Positions 1-11,636 of a DNA stretch of 64,000 bases are shown one piece after another. The notes under the pieces were generated by a model that saw only the letters and a list, made by a program, of their open reading frames with translations, was not told where the DNA came from and ran no database searches. Both the position numbers and the translations under genes were made by a program. Every line of letters starts with the position of its first letter. Within the stretch, counting starts at the first letter, position 1. This DNA comes from Microbacterium halophytorum (GTDB taxonomy: Bacteria > Actinomycetota > Actinomycetes > Actinomycetales > Microbacteriaceae). Location: the NCBI RefSeq assembly GCF_002970975.1, contig NZ_PNFA01000009.1:62001-126000 (forward strand). The letters run 5' to 3'.

Positions 1-1
1 C

Positions 2-253
2 GTCGCCGACAACGCCTTCGGCCTCCGCTCCATGGAGGTCATGGGCATCCCGCTCGGCGCCATCATCGGCGTCCTCGTCGTCATCATGGCCGCGTACTCG
101 CTCGTGCTCGACTTCGACCAGATCCAGCAGGGCGTGCGCAACGGCGCCCCGCGCAAGTACGCCTGGCAGGGCGCCTTCGGCATCATGGTCACGGTCGTGT
201 GGCTGTACGTCGAGATCCTGCGCATCCTGGCGATCTTCCAGTCCAGCGACTGA
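2..253 (+). CDS. Bax inhibitor-1/YccA family membrane protein (C-terminal part)
   Basis: The reading frame is open from the window edge to a TGA at 251-253, so only the last 83 residues are visible and the true start lies outside. The visible part has two hydrophobic helices (a GIPLGAIIGVLVVIMAAYSL segment, then AFGIMVTVVWLYVEILRILA). They are separated by a charged LDFDQIQQGVRNG loop typical of the last membrane segments of actinobacterial Bax-inhibitor-1/YccA proteins. This family forms multi-spanning inner-membrane proteins, some with calcium-leak activity, but its role in actinobacteria is unknown. A strong hairpin follows 15 bases after the stop. The family call rests on the loop and C-terminal helix only. 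Confidence 0.7.
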   Translation, partial: VADNAFGLRSMEVMGIPLGAIIGVLVVIMAAYSLVLDFDQIQQGVRNGAPRKYAWQGAFGIMVTVVWLYVEILRILAIFQSSD

Positions 254-267
254 CCCGCCCCGCACGC

Positions 268-297
268 ACGAAGGCCGCCCCTCGGGGCGGCCTTCGT
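268..297 (+). terminator. Rho-independent-type hairpin after the Bax-inhibitor-like gene
   Basis: Arms ACGAAGGCCGCCCC (268-281) and GGGGCGGCCTTCGT (284-297) are perfect reverse complements with a very tight loop. The hairpin lies between the plus-strand gene ending at 253 and the minus-strand sigma factor gene ending at 313, so it can serve both convergent transcripts. The trailing U-tract is weak, as is usual in high-GC actinobacteria. Confidence 0.75.
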
Positions 298-312
298 CGT
301 TCCGCAACCGCG

Positions 313-1593
313 TCAGCCGCGCCCCGCGGCCTTCTCCTCCAAGAGCCGCCGTTCCCTGTCATTGCCGGCGAGAGCGGCCGCCGTCGCGAACTCGGAGCGG
401 GCCTCGTCTCCCCTCCCGAGCCGGAGCAGCAGCTCCCCCCGCGTCGCCGGGAGCAGGTGGTAGCCGCGCAGAGCGTCGGCGAGCGCCGGCTCGTCGAGGA
501 TTCGCAGGGCCGTCGCCGGCCCCGTCGCCATCGCCACCGCGGCCGCCCTGTTGAGCTCGACAACGGGCGAGGGCGCGATCCGGCCCAGCGCTTCGTACAG
601 CACCACGATGCGCTCCCAGTCGGTGTCGTCGACCGACGCGGCCACCGCGTGGCACTCGGCGATCGCCGCCTGCAGGCCGTAGGCGGTGCGCCCCGCGCCG
701 AGCGCGTCGGAGCGCGCGAGTGCGGCGCGCCCGCGCGCGATCCGCCCCCTGTCCCACCGCGTGCGGTCCTGGTCGGCGAGCAGAACGGGCTCGCCGTTCG
801 CATCCGTCCTGGCGGGGCATCGTGCCGCAGTGAGCTCCATCAGCGCCAGCAGGCCGTGGGCATCCGGTTCCTTCGGCGCCAGGGCGACGAGCGAACGGCA
901 CAGCCGGATCGCCTCGACGCCGAGCTCCGGGCGCATCCAATCCGGCCCGCTGCTGCCTGTGTGCCCCTCGTTGAAGATCAGGTAGAGCACGCCGAAGACC
1001 GCGCTCAAGCGCTCGGGATGCTCCTGCCTCGGCGGCACCTCGAACGGCACCTTCGCCGCGGCCAGCGTCTTCTTCGCGCGCACGATGCGCTGCTGCACCG
1101 TTGCGACCGGAACGAGGAACGCCCGCGCGATCTGCTCGGTCGACAGCCCCGCCACGACGCGCAGCGTCAGCGCCACCCGCGCTTCGCGGGAGAGCACCGG
1201 ATGGCACGCGACGAAGATCAGTCGCAGCACGTCGTCGTCGATGACATCCGGATCCCAGGGGTCGGCGTCCATCGCCTCGGCCTGCTCGCGCTCCAGGTCG
1301 TGCGCGATCGCCGCGATGCGCTCGTCGTAGCGCTCCTGGCGGCGCCAGGCGTCGATCGCCCGCCGCTTCGCGGTCGTCGTGAGCCATGCGGCGGGGTTGC
1401 GCGGAACGCCGTCGCGCGGCCATCGGGCGAGGGCTTCGACCAGCGCGTCCTGCGCGAGGTCTTCGGCGAGGCCGAAGTCGCCGACCGTGCGCGTGAGCGT
1501 CGCGACGATGCGGGCCGATTCCAGGCGCCACACCGCGGCGACGGTGCGCTCGGTGACCTCGGCCGCCGAGCGCACCCCGTCCTGACCGCTCAT
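313..1593 (-). CDS. ECF RNA polymerase sigma factor, ECF42-like, with C-terminal helical extension
   Basis: A 426-residue sigma-70-family protein, about twice the length of a plain ECF factor. Region 2 is at about 25-95 (FGLAEDLAQDALVEAL and a KRRAIDAWRR segment). Region 4 is at about 140-180 (LSTEQIARAFLVPVATVQQR helix-turn-helix). A long alpha-helical TPR-like domain (DUF6596 type) follows, with a VLYLIFNEGHTGSS segment typical of the ECF42 group. These factors lack a classical anti-sigma partner and are thought to be controlled through the C-terminal extension and a DGPF protein. The gene starts one base after the stop of the upstream DGPF gene, so the two are co-transcribed. Family and linkage are established for ECF42; the stimulus here is unknown. 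Confidence 0.88.
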   Translation of the reverse strand: MSGQDGVRSAAEVTERTVAAVWRLESARIVATLTRTVGDFGLAEDLAQDALVEALARWPRDGVPRNPAAWLTTTAKRRAIDAWRRQERYDERIAAIAHDLEREQAEAMDADPWDPDVIDDDVLRLIFVACHPVLSREARVALTLRVVAGLSTEQIARAFLVPVATVQQRIVRAKKTLAAAKVPFEVPPRQEHPERLSAVFGVLYLIFNEGHTGSSGPDWMRPELGVEAIRLCRSLVALAPKEPDAHGLLALMELTAARCPARTDANGEPVLLADQDRTRWDRGRIARGRAALARSDALGAGRTAYGLQAAIAECHAVAASVDDTDWERIVVLYEALGRIAPSPVVELNRAAAVAMATGPATALRILDEPALADALRGYHLLPATRGELLLRLGRGDEARSEFATAAALAGNDRERRLLEEKAAGRG

Positions 1594-1594
1594 C

Positions 1595-2020
1595 TCACTG
1601 CTGGGCGCGCTGGGCCTGCTCCTCGCGCCATCCGGCTTCCTTCTCGATCCATTCGTTGTCGGCCGGGAAGTCCTCCATCTCGGTCACCCGACGCACCTCG
1701 AGGAAGGCGCCGGGCCCGAGCGGCGCGCGCTTGGCCCACTCGACCGCTTCCTCGCGGGTGGACACCTCGATGATCCAGAAGCCGTTGAACAGTTCCTTGG
1801 TCTCGCCGTACGGGCCGTCCGTCACGAGCGGCGCCTCGGCGGAGAAGTCGACGACGAAGCCCTCCTCGGCGTCCGTGAGGCCCTCGCCCGCGAGCAGCAC
1901 GCCCGCCTTCATCATCGACTCGTTGTACTTGCCCATCGCCTCGATGATCTGCTCGAACGGGATCTCCTCGAACGCCTTCACTCCCGAGTCGTCCGCTCGC
2001 ATGATCAGCATGAACTTCAT
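1595..2020 (-). CDS. YciI/DGPF-domain protein, partner of the ECF42 sigma factor
   Basis: A 141-residue soluble protein of the YCII-related (DGPF) family. It starts MKFMLIMRADDSG and carries the family signature as VTDGPYGETKELFNGFWII, followed by an EAVEWAKRAPLG helix. DGPF proteins are small dimeric alpha/beta-barrel proteins that occur almost invariably beside ECF42 sigma factors, where they may modulate or be targets of the sigma factor. A GGAG Shine-Dalgarno sequence lies about 8 bases before the ATG. This gene is first in the operon, and the promoter should lie in 2021-2184. Confidence 0.87.
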   Translation of the reverse strand: MKFMLIMRADDSGVKAFEEIPFEQIIEAMGKYNESMMKAGVLLAGEGLTDAEEGFVVDFSAEAPLVTDGPYGETKELFNGFWIIEVSTREEAVEWAKRAPLGPGAFLEVRRVTEMEDFPADNEWIEKEAGWREEQAQRAQQ

Positions 2021-2186
2021 GATCGTCTCCTTCGATCGCGGGGCCGCGATTCGACCCTCTCACTGAAGACGTCGAACGGGAAGAGGCCGGATCGACACGG
2101 CCCGCAGGATTTTCCGAGGCCGGGGTCGCCCCCTCCGACTCCCCTGCACTCAGCCCGTGCCGCACGTGCGCAGGCTGGGCCGGATC

Positions 2187-2280
2187 GACACAACGCAGTC
2201 GTCTCTGCGCGCCGATCGATTCCGACACGGGTGATACGCGGGCCGCGCGGACACGACGCACGTATCGACTGCATTGTGTC
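2187..2280. repeat. Intergenic inverted-repeat element, copy 1 (CACAACGCAGTC family)
   Basis: GACACAACGCAGTCG at 2187-2201 and its inverted counterpart CGACTGCATTGTGTC at 2266-2280 match at 14 of 15 positions and bound a 94-bp element. It lies between the divergent-side start of the DGPF gene (2020) and the end of the glycosyltransferase gene (2285). Three similar elements occur at 8250, 13011 and 51487. The inside is not obviously coding. Confidence 0.6.
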
Positions 2281-2284
2281 CGTC

Positions 2285-3652
2285 TCAGCGGTGCACCGAA
2301 TGGGCCAGCACCCGACGCACGGCCTCGCCGAGCGCCGCCATCGCCGCGTCGGGGCTCCAGCGCGCGGCGGATGCCGGCGCCTGCTCCGCGAGCTCCGCGC
2401 GGCGCTCGTCGTCGGTCAGGAGGCTCCGGATGCTGCCGGCCAGCGCGCGCTCGTCGGCGTCAGGCACGAGCACGCCACCGCCATCAGCGAGCGCGTCGGC
2501 GGGGCCGTACCGGATGTCGTACGTCACGACGGGGCAGCCGTGCGCGAGCGCCTCGACGATGGCGAGGCCCTGCCCCTCGTACTCCGTCGACGTCACGAAC
2601 AGCGCGGCCGTCTCGAGCACGCGCCCCGGTTCCGTCGTCGCGCCGCGGAGCGCGACGCGCTCGGACGCGCCGAGCTCGTCGATCAGGTGCTGCAGGCGTT
2701 CGTGCTCCGGCCCGTCGCCGTAGATGTCGAGCCGCGCCCCGGTGACGTCGGCGGCGAGGAACGCCCGGATGCTGTGATCGACGCGCTTGCCCGGCGCGAG
2801 CCGGTTCATCATCACGACGAGGCCGGAGTCGCGCTCCGCGGCCGCCGGCACGGCACCCGGCGCGACCACGCCGTTCGGCACCACCACGTGGTTGTGTCCC
2901 CCGAACCGGTCGGCGACGTCTTCGCGCTGCGCCTCCGTGGGCCACGCGATCGCGTCGAACGCGTCGGCGACCTCGAACCAGCGCCGCCAGAGGGCGTTGA
3001 TGGGTGCGTCGGCCGTGAACGGCTGCTCGAGGTGCATCGTGTGGATCGTGTGGATGATGCGCGCATCCGGGTCGCGCCAGCCGGCGAGCAGCTCGCCCAG
3101 CTGGCGCGACTCGCAGATCACCACGACGGGGCGGTCGTCCTCGGCGCGCAGGTCGGCCACGACGCGGTCGACCCACGCGCGGTACACCCCGCGGAAGCCG
3201 GAGAGCACGCCCGCCTCCGCGCCGTCGGCGTCGTACACGACGACCGGTGCCGTGCTGAGGTGCCAACCGGACGGGTCCGGAACGTTCGGTAGGGCCACGA
3301 GGGGCCGGCCGTCGGCGTCGGGGACCGTGCGGTACTCGAACCGGGCGTCGCGCTCGCCCGGGGCCGCATCGGCGAGCAGCCACGACCGGTCGGCGCCCGC
3401 CTCGTCGAAGAGGTTGCGCAAGGAGGGTCCGGCCGATGTCAGCTGACCGCGCCGGACGAATTCGTCGCGGTGCTCGGCGTGCGCCTGGGCCGTGCCGGGG
3501 TCGAAGGTGAGCATCCGCACGCTGTCGGCGCCGGCCGCGGCCATCTGGGCGGCGCGGGCGAGCGTCGCGATCGTGTACCCGCCGTCCAGGCCGGGGATCA
3601 GCCGGCTCGAGAAGATCAGGTAGTGCGCATGCGGAAGTGTGTCGTCGCTCAT
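2285..3652 (-). CDS. Family 4 glycosyltransferase
   Basis: A 455-residue GT-B glycosyltransferase. The N-terminal half opens with a sugar-acceptor-type GGYTIATLARAAQ loop. The C-terminal half carries the GT4 nucleotide-sugar binding region, with an RLAPGKRVDHSIRAF strand-loop, an LDIYGDGPEHERL strand and the E-x7-E motif in EYEGQGLAIVEAL. The arrangement resembles bacterial poly(glycerol/ribitol-phosphate) glucosyltransferases (TarM/GtfA-like), which would suggest cell-wall polymer or surface glycan decoration. That substrate assignment is inference. No signal peptide or membrane segment is visible, so it acts in the cytoplasm. It stands alone: guaA, next upstream on the strand, is separated by a strong hairpin at 3696-3735. 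Confidence 0.82.
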   Translation of the reverse strand: MSDDTLPHAHYLIFSSRLIPGLDGGYTIATLARAAQMAAAGADSVRMLTFDPGTAQAHAEHRDEFVRRGQLTSAGPSLRNLFDEAGADRSWLLADAAPGERDARFEYRTVPDADGRPLVALPNVPDPSGWHLSTAPVVVYDADGAEAGVLSGFRGVYRAWVDRVVADLRAEDDRPVVVICESRQLGELLAGWRDPDARIIHTIHTMHLEQPFTADAPINALWRRWFEVADAFDAIAWPTEAQREDVADRFGGHNHVVVPNGVVAPGAVPAAAERDSGLVVMMNRLAPGKRVDHSIRAFLAADVTGARLDIYGDGPEHERLQHLIDELGASERVALRGATTEPGRVLETAALFVTSTEYEGQGLAIVEALAHGCPVVTYDIRYGPADALADGGGVLVPDADERALAGSIRSLLTDDERRAELAEQAPASAARWSPDAAMAALGEAVRRVLAHSVHR

Positions 3653-3695
3653 CGATTCGATCTTCCCACCCGCGCCCGCGCCGCGCGACCCGTAC

Positions 3696-3735
3696 GACGA
3701 CGCGCCCCGGGCCGGATGGCCCGGGGCGCGTCGTC
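3696..3735 (-). terminator. Hairpin terminator downstream of guaA
   Basis: An 18-bp perfect stem (GACGACGCGCCCCGGGCC at 3696-3713 against 3718-3735) closes a four-base loop. It sits 65 bases after the guaA stop and just upstream of the glycosyltransferase start, isolating the two genes. No U-tract follows. Confidence 0.75.
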
Positions 3736-3800
3736 AAGCCGATCGCTGCGCGATCACTCCCACTCGTCCGCTGACGCGTCCGAGTGCCGCGCAGTGCCGA

Positions 3801-5374
<1,574 letters not shown>

Positions 5375-5378
<4 letters not shown>

Positions 5379-5908
5379 CCGGCGGCCTCCTGGGTGTTGG
5401 GGTTCTTCGCCGCGCGCTTCGCGGCTGCGATGGTCTCGCGGTCCGAGAGGTAGGTCTTCACTTCGCGGCCGACGCGCGCCTCCATCACGAAGGACAGGAA
5501 CGGCACGACGCCGCCGCCGGCGAGCGCGAGGAACCGGACGAGGCCCCAGCGCATCAGGCTCCACAGGCGGAAGCAGGCGAACAGGTACACGACATAGAAC
5601 CAGCCGTGCACGACCAGGATCGCGAGCGAGAGGTTGACGCCGTCGCCCGCCGAGGTCATCTCGCACGCGGAGCCCGCGCCCATCGCGAGCTTCGAGTACC
5701 AGCTGCAGTCACCGGCGACGATGACGTCGGCGAACCAGAGGAATCCGCCGGAGCCGCCCATGAAGAGCTCGGTGTGCAGAGGCGAGTACTTCAGCACCAT
5801 CTCGGCGACGAGCAGGAGCAGGCCGATGCCCGTGATGACGGAGCACACCTGGTAGAAGCGCAGGGCCCCTCGGATCTTCGGGAAGGAAGAGAGCTTGGGT
5901 TGCGCCAT
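5375..5908 (-). CDS. DUF3817 integral membrane protein
   Basis: A 177-residue membrane protein with about three to four hydrophobic helices. The first is [20 protein letters not shown], followed by a [20 protein letters not shown] segment, a short [13 protein letters not shown] element and a [15 protein letters not shown] helix. The pattern fits the actinobacterial DUF3817 family, whose function is unknown but which is often found beside guaA or guaB. Its stop overlaps the guaA start. A TAGACT -10 hexamer lies six bases before the ATG, so the transcript is probably leaderless. Confidence 0.82.
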
Positions 5909-6071
5909 GTGACCAGTCTAATCGGGCACTCCCTGAGCCCACCCCCGGAGCGGCCCCCAGAGCCCGCCCACGGACCTCGCCCCTGAGCCCACCCCCGGAG
6001 CGGCGCCGCCCACCGGGCAGAGCCGCCACCCGCGTCCCCGCCAACCCCGTCGCAGATTCCGCCGCCACCCG

Positions 6072-6139
6072 CTCCGCCGCGGTCGCAGATGACGCGCCAA
6101 GATTCGGATCTTGGCGCGTTTTTCGTCACCGCGGCGGAG
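6072..6139. repeat. Large nested palindrome between DUF3817 and SURF1 genes
   Basis: Outer arms CTCCGCCGCGGT (6072-6083) and ACCGCGGCGGAG (6128-6139) enclose inner arms ACGCGCCAAGAT (6092-6103) and ATCTTGGCGCGT (6108-6119). Both pairs are perfect, with two 8-base unpaired flanks between them. A T-run follows the inner stem on the plus strand, although both neighbouring genes are on the minus strand. Upstream, 5929-6000 also holds a directly repeated CCTGAGCCCACCCCCGGAGC segment. Confidence 0.7.
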
Positions 6140-6168
6140 GTTCCGGGAGGTGCGGTCCTGGGGGTCGC

Positions 6169-6993
6169 TCAGGCTTCGTCGGGGTCGTAGCCCTCGATGT
6201 CCTCGATCTCGCGCTGCTGGGCGTCCTTCGCGAGGCGGTACCAGAGGTAGAACGCGGCGCCCGCGAAGACTGCCCACTCGACGGCGTAGAAGATGTTGAG
6301 CCAGTTGACGGGGCCGGCGATCTCGGGGGCCGGCGACGAGATGGCGTCGAGACCCGCCTCGGCGATGCCGCCCGAGGGGTCGTGAGACGTCACGTAGACG
6401 CGATACGTCTCGCCCGGCACGTCACCCCACTGGCCGAGCAGCGCGGCGGGCGACATCCGCGTCATCTCGTACGGGTCGTCGCCGCTCGGCAGCACGGGGC
6501 CCTCGTCGGAGATGATGCGCCCCGTCAGCTCGACCGCGGCATCCGGCTCAGCCGCATCGGCGAACGCGGCGAGCGCGGCGTCCGCGTCGGCGCGCTCCTG
6601 GGCGAACCCGATCGCGACCGCCATGGACGAGGCGTCGTCGAGCTCGAGGCGGCCGGTGACCCAGTACCCCTCGACGTCGTCGTTGTAGCGCGACGAGACG
6701 ATGCGGAAGTCCTCGGGGTCCCATCGGCCGGCGACGTCGACGCGCTGGCCGATCAGCTCCTCGGAGACGTACTGCGCCGGCTGCGCGACTTCCGCGAGCG
6801 GCACGACCTCCTCGGTCGCGCCCTCGACGGGACGGTCGAAGTCGACAGCGCGGGCGAACTGCCACTGCCCGAGCCACGCGAAGACAGCCGCGACGATCAG
6901 GCAGAAGCCGAGCATCGCCAGCCAGCGCGGCCGGAGCATGACCTCCCGCAGCGTCGGCGGGAAGACGAGGGCGGAGTCCTCCTGGTCGGTCAC
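6169..6993 (-). CDS. SURF1 family cytochrome c oxidase assembly protein
   Basis: A 274-residue membrane protein with the classic SURF1 layout. A transmembrane helix near the N-terminus (RWLAMLGFCLIVAAVFAWLG, about 25-45) leads directly into the conserved LGQWQFARA motif. A long extracytoplasmic domain of roughly 180 residues follows, with the family-type GRWDPEDFRIVSSR strand, and then a second helix near the C-terminus (NWLNIFYAVEWAVFAGAAFYLWYR). SURF1 helps insert heme into subunit I of aa3-type cytochrome c oxidase. The C-terminal tail is acidic. No oxidase genes are adjacent. Confidence 0.92.
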   Translation of the reverse strand: MTDQEDSALVFPPTLREVMLRPRWLAMLGFCLIVAAVFAWLGQWQFARAVDFDRPVEGATEEVVPLAEVAQPAQYVSEELIGQRVDVAGRWDPEDFRIVSSRYNDDVEGYWVTGRLELDDASSMAVAIGFAQERADADAALAAFADAAEPDAAVELTGRIISDEGPVLPSGDDPYEMTRMSPAALLGQWGDVPGETYRVYVTSHDPSGGIAEAGLDAISSPAPEIAGPVNWLNIFYAVEWAVFAGAAFYLWYRLAKDAQQREIEDIEGYDPDEA

Positions 6994-7000
6994 GTCGGGA

Positions 7001-8122
7001 TCAGGCTCCGTACGGCGCCATCACGACGGGAACGCGCTGGAACTCCTTGAGGTCGGAGTAGCCCGTCGTCGCCATCGCCTTGCGCAGCGAGCCCAGCAGG
7101 TTCGCCGTGCCGTCGGACGCGGTCGTCGGGCCGTACAGCACCTCCTCGAGGGTGCCGGTCTGCGAGACCTTGATGCGGCGCCCGCGGGGCAGCTTCGCGT
7201 GGTGCGCCTCGGGGCCCCAGTGGAACCCGCGGCCCGGCGCATCGGTCGCGCGGGCGAGCGCGACGCCGAGCATCACGGCGTCGGCACCGACCGCGAGCGC
7301 CTTGACGATGTCGCCGGATGTGCCGACGCCGCCGTCGGCGATCACGTGGACGTAGCGGCCGCCCGACTCGTCGAGGTAGTCGCGGCGCGCGGCCGCGACG
7401 TCGGCGATCGCCGTCGCCATCGGCGCGTGGATGCCGAGCGTCGTGCGCGTGGTCGACGCCGCCCCGCCGCCGAAGCCGACGAGCACGCCGGCGGCGCCCG
7501 TGCGCATCAGGTGCAGCGCCGCGGTGTAGGTGCTCACGCCGCCGACGATGACCGGCACGTCGAGGTCGTAGATGAACTTCTTCAGGTTCAGCGGCTCGAC
7601 GTCGCTCGAGACGTGCTCCGCCGAGACGGTCGTGCCCCGGATGACGAAGAGGTCGACGCCGGCGGCGACGACGGTCTCGTAGAACTCCTGCGTGCGCTGC
7701 GGGGTGAGCGAACCGGCGACGGTGACGCCCGCCGCGCGGATCTCCTCGAGCCGCGCCGAAATGAGCTCGGGCTTGACCGGCTCGGAGTACAGCTGCTGCA
7801 TGCGGGAGGTGGCCACCTCATCCGGCAGCGAGGCGATCTCGTCGAGCAGCGGCTTCGGGTCGTCGTAGCGGGTCCACAGCCCCTCGAGGTCGAGGACGCC
7901 GAGGCCGCCGAGCTGCCCCAGCCGGATGGCGCTGGCCGGGCTCATCACAGAGTCCATCGGCGCGCCGATGACGGGGGTGTCGAAGGAGAAGGCGTCGATC
8001 GACCAGGTCGTCGAGACGTCTTCGGGGTTGCGGGTGCGCCGGGAGGGGACCACCGCGATGTCGTCGAGCGCATACGCGCGACGCGCTCGCTTGGCCAGGC
8101 CCAGCTCGATCTCCATGGTCAC
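7001..8122 (-). CDS. guaB3: GuaB3 family IMP dehydrogenase-related protein
   Basis: A 373-residue (beta/alpha)8-barrel protein of the actinobacterial GuaB3 family, which lacks the CBS pair of GuaB. It starts MEIELGLAKRARRAYALDDI. Visible barrel elements are the nucleotide-binding VIADGGVGTSGDIVKALAVG and GADAVMLGVALARA strands. Whether GuaB3 has IMP dehydrogenase or GMP reductase activity has differed between actinobacteria, so the reaction is left open. The first ATG of this frame is 8122; a second in-frame ATG at 8116 is equally possible. SURF1 follows after 7 bases, so read-through is likely. Confidence 0.93.
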   Translation of the reverse strand: MTMEIELGLAKRARRAYALDDIAVVPSRRTRNPEDVSTTWSIDAFSFDTPVIGAPMDSVMSPASAIRLGQLGGLGVLDLEGLWTRYDDPKPLLDEIASLPDEVATSRMQQLYSEPVKPELISARLEEIRAAGVTVAGSLTPQRTQEFYETVVAAGVDLFVIRGTTVSAEHVSSDVEPLNLKKFIYDLDVPVIVGGVSTYTAALHLMRTGAAGVLVGFGGGAASTTRTTLGIHAPMATAIADVAAARRDYLDESGGRYVHVIADGGVGTSGDIVKALAVGADAVMLGVALARATDAPGRGFHWGPEAHHAKLPRGRRIKVSQTGTLEEVLYGPTTASDGTANLLGSLRKAMATTGYSDLKEFQRVPVVMAPYGA

Positions 8123-8249
8123 CCCAATACCCTACCCGCGGCCGCCTATGGGAATGCCTCGGCGCCATCACCCCTCACGTTCGCCCTTCGGCCGACCACC
8201 GCGGCGCCGCACCCCTCGGGACCGGCCGGGCAGAGGCCCGGCGTACGAG

Positions 8250-8341
8250 CACAGCGCAGTCGATCCGCACCGCACGGCCGACCCCGCCCGCACGACCTCG
8301 CGGCCCACCGCGCGCACGCGCCGAAGAATGACTGCGTGCGG
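8250..8341. repeat. Intergenic inverted-repeat element, copy 2 (CGCAGTC family)
   Basis: GCACAGCGCAGTC near 8250-8262 faces an inverted GACTGCGTGC at about 8330-8340. The spacing (about 90 bp) and core (CGCAGTC) match the elements at 2187, 13011 and 51487, but the arms are more degenerate than in the other copies. It lies in the 276-bp gap between guaB3 and guaB; apart from this element and the terminator at 8352-8389 I see nothing in the gap. Confidence 0.45.
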
Positions 8342-8351
8342 TTCCACTGGC

Positions 8352-8389
8352 ACGACGAACGCCCGCGCCGGAGCGCGGGCGTTCGTCGT
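8352..8389 (-). terminator. Hairpin terminator downstream of guaB
   Basis: A 17-bp perfect stem (ACGACGAACGCCCGCGC at 8352-8368 against 8373-8389) with loop CGGA, ten bases after the guaB stop at 8399. It separates guaB from guaB3, so the two are separate transcription units. Confidence 0.8.
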
Positions 8390-8398
8390 CTGCGGGTG

Positions 8399-9958
<1,560 letters not shown>

Positions 9959-10046
9959 TCACATTCTAAGGTCCGAGGGCGTCCGAATATTCCGAGTGCT
10001 CCGGATGCCCAGGGGCCGATGCGGGCGGCCCTGCGGCGCCTCCCGA

Positions 10047-11015
10047 TCAGAGCGGCGGGATCTCGCCCGTCACGGGATGCGCGTCGCGATGCGCGCTCCG
10101 GCGCGAGGCGCGGTCGCGGCGCGCGGCCCGGATGATGTCGATGATCAGCAGCGCACACGCCACCCAGACGAGGGCGAAGCCGATGAGGCGCTCGAGCGGC
10201 ATCTCCTCGCCGAGGAGGAAGACCCCCGTGATGAACTGCAGGATCGGGGCGATGAACTGGAGCATGCCCATGGTCGACAGCGGAACGCGGCGAGAGCCGG
10301 CGGCGAACAGCAGCAGAGGCACGGTCGTGACCACCCCCGCGAACGACAGCGCGACGGTGTGCCCGATGCCGGCCGTTCCGTAGGTGAGGCCGGTCGTCAG
10401 CGCGACGATCACGAGCTGGGCGACCGCGACGGGGGCGAGCCAGAGCGTCTCGAGCGCGAGGCCGCCGATGGCATCGACCGCGGGGCCGATGCGGTGCTTG
10501 ACCAGCCCGTAGAAGCCGAACGAGAGCGCCATCGCGAGCGCCAGGTACGGAACGGCGCCGTACCCCGCGACGATCACGCCGACCGCCACGGCCGCGACGC
10601 CGATCGCCGCCCACTGCAGCGGGCGCGGGCGCTCGCGCAGGAAGATGACGGCGAGCAGCACCGTGATGATCGGGTTGATGAAGTAGCCGAGGCTCGCCTG
10701 CAGCACCTGCCCCGTCTGGGCGGCGATGAGGAAGACCTGCCAGTTGACGTAGATGAGCGCGCCGGCGAGCACCGTCCACCACACCAGGCGCGGGCTCGTC
10801 ACGACGAGGGCGAAGCGGCGCCAGCCGCGCGTGATGGTGACGAGGATCGCGCAGAGCGCGAGCGAGAGCAGCACGCGCCAGGCGAGAACCTCCCACGGGC
10901 CTGTCGGGGCGAGCAGCACGAAGTACAGCGGCAGGAAGCCCCACAGCAGATAGGCGCCGGCCCCGTACCCCGTTCCCATCGTGCGATCTCGGGCATCCGG
11001 AAGGTTCAGGCTCAC
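10047..11015 (-). CDS. rarD: RarD-type EamA family transporter
   Basis: A 322-residue integral membrane protein with ten predicted helices, the EamA (drug/metabolite transporter) duplication. The family opening GTGYGAGAYLLWGFLPLYFVL and a GYFINPIITVLLAVIFLRER segment identify the RarD branch. Family members are putative permeases for small metabolites; no substrate is established. The start is GTG at 11015, supported by a TAGGCT hexamer (11027-11022) exactly six bases upstream, the pattern of a leaderless transcript. The C-terminus is basic and cytoplasmic. Confidence 0.88.
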   Translation of the reverse strand: MSLNLPDARDRTMGTGYGAGAYLLWGFLPLYFVLLAPTGPWEVLAWRVLLSLALCAILVTITRGWRRFALVVTSPRLVWWTVLAGALIYVNWQVFLIAAQTGQVLQASLGYFINPIITVLLAVIFLRERPRPLQWAAIGVAAVAVGVIVAGYGAVPYLALAMALSFGFYGLVKHRIGPAVDAIGGLALETLWLAPVAVAQLVIVALTTGLTYGTAGIGHTVALSFAGVVTTVPLLLFAAGSRRVPLSTMGMLQFIAPILQFITGVFLLGEEMPLERLIGFALVWVACALLIIDIIRAARRDRASRRSAHRDAHPVTGEIPPL

Positions 11016-11157
11016 CGACCCAGCCTAGTCGCGCGACGGGCATGCGGCCCCGCGCACCGGGGCGCGGGGCGGCGCCGGGCGAGGGCTCTGGCGGCATCGC
11101 AGGCGGACACGGACCGGCCCGGCCCGACGGGCCCCGCACCCCGGTCAGTCTCCGAAC

Positions 11158-11186
11158 CGCGGCAGAACCACGCCGGTTCTGCCGCG
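11158..11186. other. Intergenic hairpin between rarD and groES
   Basis: CGCGGCAGAACC (11158-11169) pairs perfectly with GGTTCTGCCGCG (11175-11186) around a five-base loop. It lies between the groES terminator and the rarD promoter. No U-tract follows on either strand, so its role is unknown. Confidence 0.6.
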
Positions 11187-11258
11187 CGCCAGCGATTCCG
11201 CAGCGCCTCGGAACCCGACGCACTCCACGGCACCCGGACGAGCGCCGGCCCAGACGCG

Positions 11259-11290
11259 CAGAACCCCGGGCCCTGGGGCCCGGGGTTCTG
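11259..11290 (-). terminator. groES terminator hairpin
   Basis: A 15-bp perfect stem (CAGAACCCCGGGCCC at 11259-11273 against 11276-11290) lies 13 bases after the groES stop. It marks a monocistronic groES transcript. Confidence 0.85.
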
Positions 11291-11303
11291 TCAGATCACT
11301 CGA

Positions 11304-11600
11304 TCAGCGCTCGACGACCGCGAGGACGTCGCGGGCCGAGAGCACGAGGTACTCGTCGGCGCCGAACTTGACCTCGGTGCCGCCGTACTTGCTGTACAGA
11401 ACGGTCTCGCCCACGGCGACGTCGACCGGAACGCGGTTGCCGTTGTCGTCGACCCGACCGGGGCCCACGGCGACGACCTTGCCCTCCTGGGGCTTCTCCT
11501 TCGCGGTGTCCGGAATGACCAGACCGCTTGCGGTCGTCTGCTCGGCCTCGACCTGCTGGATGACGATGCGGTCCTCGAGCGGCTTGATGGAAACCGACAC
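11304..11600 (-). CDS. groES: Co-chaperonin GroES
   Basis: The 98-residue Hsp10 co-chaperonin caps the GroEL ring. The sequence is the standard one: [15 protein letters not shown] start, mobile loop with [29 protein letters not shown] strand, and a [14 protein letters not shown]-terminal segment. No groEL gene follows; groES stands alone, as in many actinobacteria where groEL copies lie elsewhere. Two CIRCE operators lie 37 and 83 bases upstream of the start codon, so expression is almost certainly repressed by HrcA and induced by heat. Confidence 0.97.
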   Translation of the reverse strand: MSVSIKPLEDRIVIQQVEAEQTTASGLVIPDTAKEKPQEGKVVAVGPGRVDDNGNRVPVDVAVGETVLYSKYGGTEVKFGADEYLVLSARDVLAVVER

Positions 11601-11636
11601 GGTGTACCTCTTCCCTGTGGTGTCAGAAGACTGTAA

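Noticed and set aside
199..1773. Plus-strand frame of 524 codons opposite the sigma factor
   Set aside because: Antisense shadow of a real gene; no start signal and biased Arg content.
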